NCBI RefSeq assembly: GCF_000735355.1
Contig: NZ_JMPI01000058.1
Coordinates: 1-50,432 of the forward strand
Direction: 5' to 3'
DNA: 50,432 nt
DNA from: Buttiauxella agrestis ATCC 33320
GTDB lineage: Bacteria > Pseudomonadota > Gammaproteobacteria > Enterobacterales > Enterobacteriaceae
Part shown: positions 48,491 through 50,432 of the stretch, piece after piece
How positions within the stretch are numbered: position 1 is the stretch's first letter
Layout of the letters: the number at the start of each line of letters is the position of its first letter
Notes under the pieces: generated by a model
Told to the model about the DNA's origin: nothing
Seen by the model: the letters and a program-made list of their open reading frames with translations, nothing else
Database searches by the model: none
Translations under genes and position numbers: made by a program

Positions 48491-49279
48491 ATGTCTAATA
48501 AAACGAAGCTTTTTTCGGATTCCGACAAAGCGGTCATTATTCAGGACGCCTCTGAACAAATTAATAAACAGCTATCATCTGAAGGCCGTCGCCGTTTTTT
48601 AAAGCATGGTTTAACGCTTGGCGGTTTAATGATGCTGACCGGCTGCGATATCAGCAGTAATGAATCTGTCGAGTCTACATTAAGCGGTATTTCGCGCTTT
48701 AATGACAGGATCCAGGGCTGGCTATTTAATGCCAACGATCTGGCTCCGGTTTATCCCGAAAGCATGATGACGCGTCCTTTCCCGTTTAACGCCTTTTATA
48801 GCGAGGATGAAGCGCCAACAATTAATGGCGATGATTATCGCCTGGAGCTTGCAGGCTTAGTGGCAGATAAGCGGCCATGGACGCTGGCACAATTGCATCA
48901 GATGGCGCAGGTCAGCCAGGTAACACGCCACATTTGCGTCGAAGGATGGAGCGCCATTGGCAAATGGGGAGGCGTGCCGTTTTCTCTATTTCTTAAAGGC
49001 ATTGGTGCTGATTTAAATGCCCGTTACGTGAGTTTTAAATGTGCCGACGATTACTACACCAGCATTGATATGGCGACGGCATTACACCCACAAACCATCA
49101 TTGCATTGACTTACGACGGCGAAATATTACCACGTAAATATGGTTTCCCGATGAAATTAAGAATGCCAACCAAGTTGGGATATAAAAACCCAAAACACAT
49201 TCAAGTTATAGAAGTCACGAATCGCTATCCCGGTGGATATTGGGAGGACCAGGGTTATAACTGGTTCGGCGGCAGCTAG
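48491..49279 (+). CDS. Tat-exported molybdopterin oxidoreductase (SUOX/MsrP fold)
   Basis: 262 residues. A twin-arginine motif GRRRFLKHG (residues 32-40) is followed by a hydrophobic stretch ending LTGC (Cys52), which also fits a lipobox, so the protein may be a Tat-exported lipoprotein. The oxidoreductase domain (about 95-250) has the molybdenum-ligand Cys149 in RHICVEGWSAIGKWGG, then SFKCADDYYTSIDM, and KLRMPTKLGYK near the end. MsrP and sulfite oxidase share this fold. The protein is shorter than MsrP (about 330) and lacks a C-terminal dimerisation domain. Substrate unknown; sulfoxides or sulfite are family options. Cytochrome b is the upstream gene and the MxKDx protein follows after 41 bp. 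Confidence 0.88.
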   Translation: MSNKTKLFSDSDKAVIIQDASEQINKQLSSEGRRRFLKHGLTLGGLMMLTGCDISSNESVESTLSGISRFNDRIQGWLFNANDLAPVYPESMMTRPFPFNAFYSEDEAPTINGDDYRLELAGLVADKRPWTLAQLHQMAQVSQVTRHICVEGWSAIGKWGGVPFSLFLKGIGADLNARYVSFKCADDYYTSIDMATALHPQTIIALTYDGEILPRKYGFPMKLRMPTKLGYKNPKHIQVIEVTNRYPGGYWEDQGYNWFGGS

Positions 49280-49320
49280 TTTCTGACCATGTAGTTATTA
49301 AAACGACGAGGAAATACAAA

Positions 49321-49611
49321 ATGAAAAAACTCTACACTGCTTTGATGTGCTCAGCATTATTCTTTGGCGTAACAGCAGCAAACGCGGCTGATAATATGGC
49401 TAAAGACAATATGTCTAAAGATAATATGGGAAAGATGTCCCATGATTGTTCTAAGGACAGCATGAAAAAAGACTGTATGAATAAAGATAATATGTCTAAG
49501 GACCACATGTCCAAAGACGGAATGAAGAAAGATGATATGTCTAAAGATGGAATGGCCAAGGATAGTATGTCCAAAGACAGCATGTCTAAAGGCGAAATGG
49601 ACAAAAAATAA
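49321..49611 (+). CDS. Exported pentapeptide MxKDx-repeat protein
   Basis: 96 residues. A Sec signal peptide (YTALMCSALFFGVTAANA, cleavage near 22) precedes about 14 tandem pentads of the type MxKDx: NMAKD, NMSKD, SMKKD, CMNKD, HMSKD, GMKKD and so on. The mature part has about 74 residues, of which 14 are Met, with Cys43, Cys52, His41 and His62. It has almost no hydrophobic residues apart from Met, so it should be unfolded or metal-structured. The family (penta_MxKDx) has no known function. Position after a cytochrome b and a molybdoenzyme suggests a role in periplasmic redox or metal handling. The GACGAGGAAAT leader provides a good ribosome site. Confidence 0.9.
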   Translation: MKKLYTALMCSALFFGVTAANAADNMAKDNMSKDNMGKMSHDCSKDSMKKDCMNKDNMSKDHMSKDGMKKDDMSKDGMAKDSMSKDSMSKGEMDKK

Positions 49612-49633
49612 GACGTTAAGCTAACACCAGGAT

Positions 49634-49676
49634 AATGGCAGTTCGCCTGTTACTTTAGGAGGCTGCCATTTTTTTA
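49634..49676 (+). terminator. Terminator of the molybdoenzyme operon
   Basis: AATGGCAG / CTGCCATT with a smaller inner stem (CCT/AGG) is followed by a run of T, 22 bp after the MxKDx stop and touching the stop of convergent ygfF. Confidence 0.85.
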
Positions 49677-50417
49677 TTTGCCACCCGCTAAATCGAGGAA
49701 ACTGCCCGTCACATATGAGGCTTTTTCACTCAGTAACCAGACGATAGCCTCCGCCACTTCTTCCGGTTGCCCACCGCGTTTCATCGGCAAGAGATCTTTT
49801 ACGCGGTCAACGCGTCCGGCTTCGCCGCCCGAAGCATGTATATCGGTATAAATTAATCCAGGACGCACTCCATTAACGCGAATACCTTGGGCAGCAACTT
49901 CCAAAGAAAGCCCGATAGTTAGCGAATCCACAGCCCCTTTTGACGCTGCGTAATCAACATATTCCCCCGGCGCACCTAAACGTGATGCCGCCGACGAGAC
50001 ATTCACAATCGCCCCACCGTTTCCACCGTGACGCAATGCCATGCGTTTTACCGCTTCACGGCAGCAAAGAAAATAGCCCGTTACGTTGGTTGCCATCACG
50101 CGATTAATACGTTCAGCCGTGAGTTCTTCGACTGTAGATTGCTGGAACAAAATCCCGGCGTTGTTGACCAGTGCGGTCACAGGGCCGAACGCGTTGTCGA
50201 TTTCCACAAACATTGCCATCACTTGCAGTTCATCGGCAATATCCGCTTTGATGGCGATCGCCTCGCCGCTATGGGCACGAATAATGCTCACCACTTCATC
50301 AGCGGCTTGTTTGTTTTGCAGATAATTAACCACGACTTTGTAGCCGGATTGCGCCAGCAGGATGGCGGTGGCTCGGCCGATTCCACGGCTGCCACCGGTG
50401 ACTAATGCAACGGACAT
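49674..50417 (-). CDS. ygfF: YgfF, short-chain dehydrogenase/reductase
   Basis: 247 residues, the E. coli YgfF length, with close identity. Classical SDR motifs are present: TGGSRGIGRA (cofactor), NNAGIL, catalytic Ser in NVSSAASR, YxxxK as YVDYAASKGA, and RPGLIYTD. It is predicted to use NAD(P) on sugar or alcohol-like substrates; no substrate is established. GGAGG precedes the ATG. In E. coli ygfF follows bglA directly; here a five-gene insertion separates them. Confidence 0.96.
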   Translation of the reverse strand: MSVALVTGGSRGIGRATAILLAQSGYKVVVNYLQNKQAADEVVSIIRAHSGEAIAIKADIADELQVMAMFVEIDNAFGPVTALVNNAGILFQQSTVEELTAERINRVMATNVTGYFLCCREAVKRMALRHGGNGGAIVNVSSAASRLGAPGEYVDYAASKGAVDSLTIGLSLEVAAQGIRVNGVRPGLIYTDIHASGGEAGRVDRVKDLLPMKRGGQPEEVAEAIVWLLSEKASYVTGSFLDLAGGK

Positions 50418-50432
50418 TTTACCTCCTGGAAC

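Noticed and set aside
49332..49604. Minus-strand frame of 90 codons rich in Leu/Ser/Ile
   Set aside because: It is the complement of the MxKDx repeat; the periodic sequence keeps the opposite frame open. Plus-strand signal peptide and ribosome site favour the MxKDx gene.

Overview
The window is chromosomal DNA from a gamma-proteobacterium of the family Enterobacteriaceae. The right half follows the gene order around lysS of Escherichia coli: actS (ygeR), lysS, prfB, recJ, dsbC, xerD, fldB, cptA (ygfX), sdhE (ygfY), ygfZ, trhA (yqfA), bglA and ygfF, with close protein matches throughout. I cannot name the genus; a relative of Kluyvera, Buttiauxella, Enterobacter or Klebsiella would fit. A tRNA-Gly(CCC) gene (glyU) at 31964-32037 separates this core from about 32 kb of accessory DNA to its left. 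A decayed P4-type integrase beside the 3' end of the tRNA suggests that glyU has been an integration site.

Left part (1-16.3 kb): surface adhesion and c-di-GMP. A large adhesin with a LapA-type retention module runs off the left edge. It is divergent from a complete type I secretion system (TolC-like, ABC and HlyD-like proteins). Next come an IprA-like regulator, a YqeI/YqeJ-like membrane regulator pair, and three c-di-GMP genes: a PTS-EIIC/EAL fusion, an MHYT-GGDEF cyclase and a PdeF-like phosphodiesterase. An MFS exporter follows. Neither LapD nor LapG is encoded in the window.

Middle part (17.8-31.5 kb): redox and detoxification enzymes. An OmpR-type two-component system sits among six proteins that all carry export signals: a dienelactone-hydrolase-like protein, a Tat aldo-keto reductase, a cupin, a carboxymuconolactone decarboxylase, a Tat-type flavodoxin and an esterase. 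A set without export signals lies beside it: an HxlR regulator with a quinone reductase, two aldo-keto reductases, a LysR regulator and an NmrA-like protein. A BhsA/YhcN-like protein closes the region. The most notable observation is one ungapped motif, CTGACA-N4-TGTCA-N7-GTCAG, upstream of the exported aldo-keto reductase, the cupin and the BhsA-like gene. In each case a possible -10 element lies 21-22 bp downstream. It looks like a shared operator, most simply of the local response regulator.

Right part (32-50.4 kb): the core block, including prfB with its programmed frameshift, plus two local additions. An RpiR-type regulator precedes bglA. Between bglA and ygfF there is a second two-component system, divergent from a cytochrome b561-like protein, a Tat-exported molybdopterin oxidoreductase and a methionine-rich MxKDx repeat protein; these probably form a periplasmic redox module. 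I found no insertion sequences and no CRISPR arrays.
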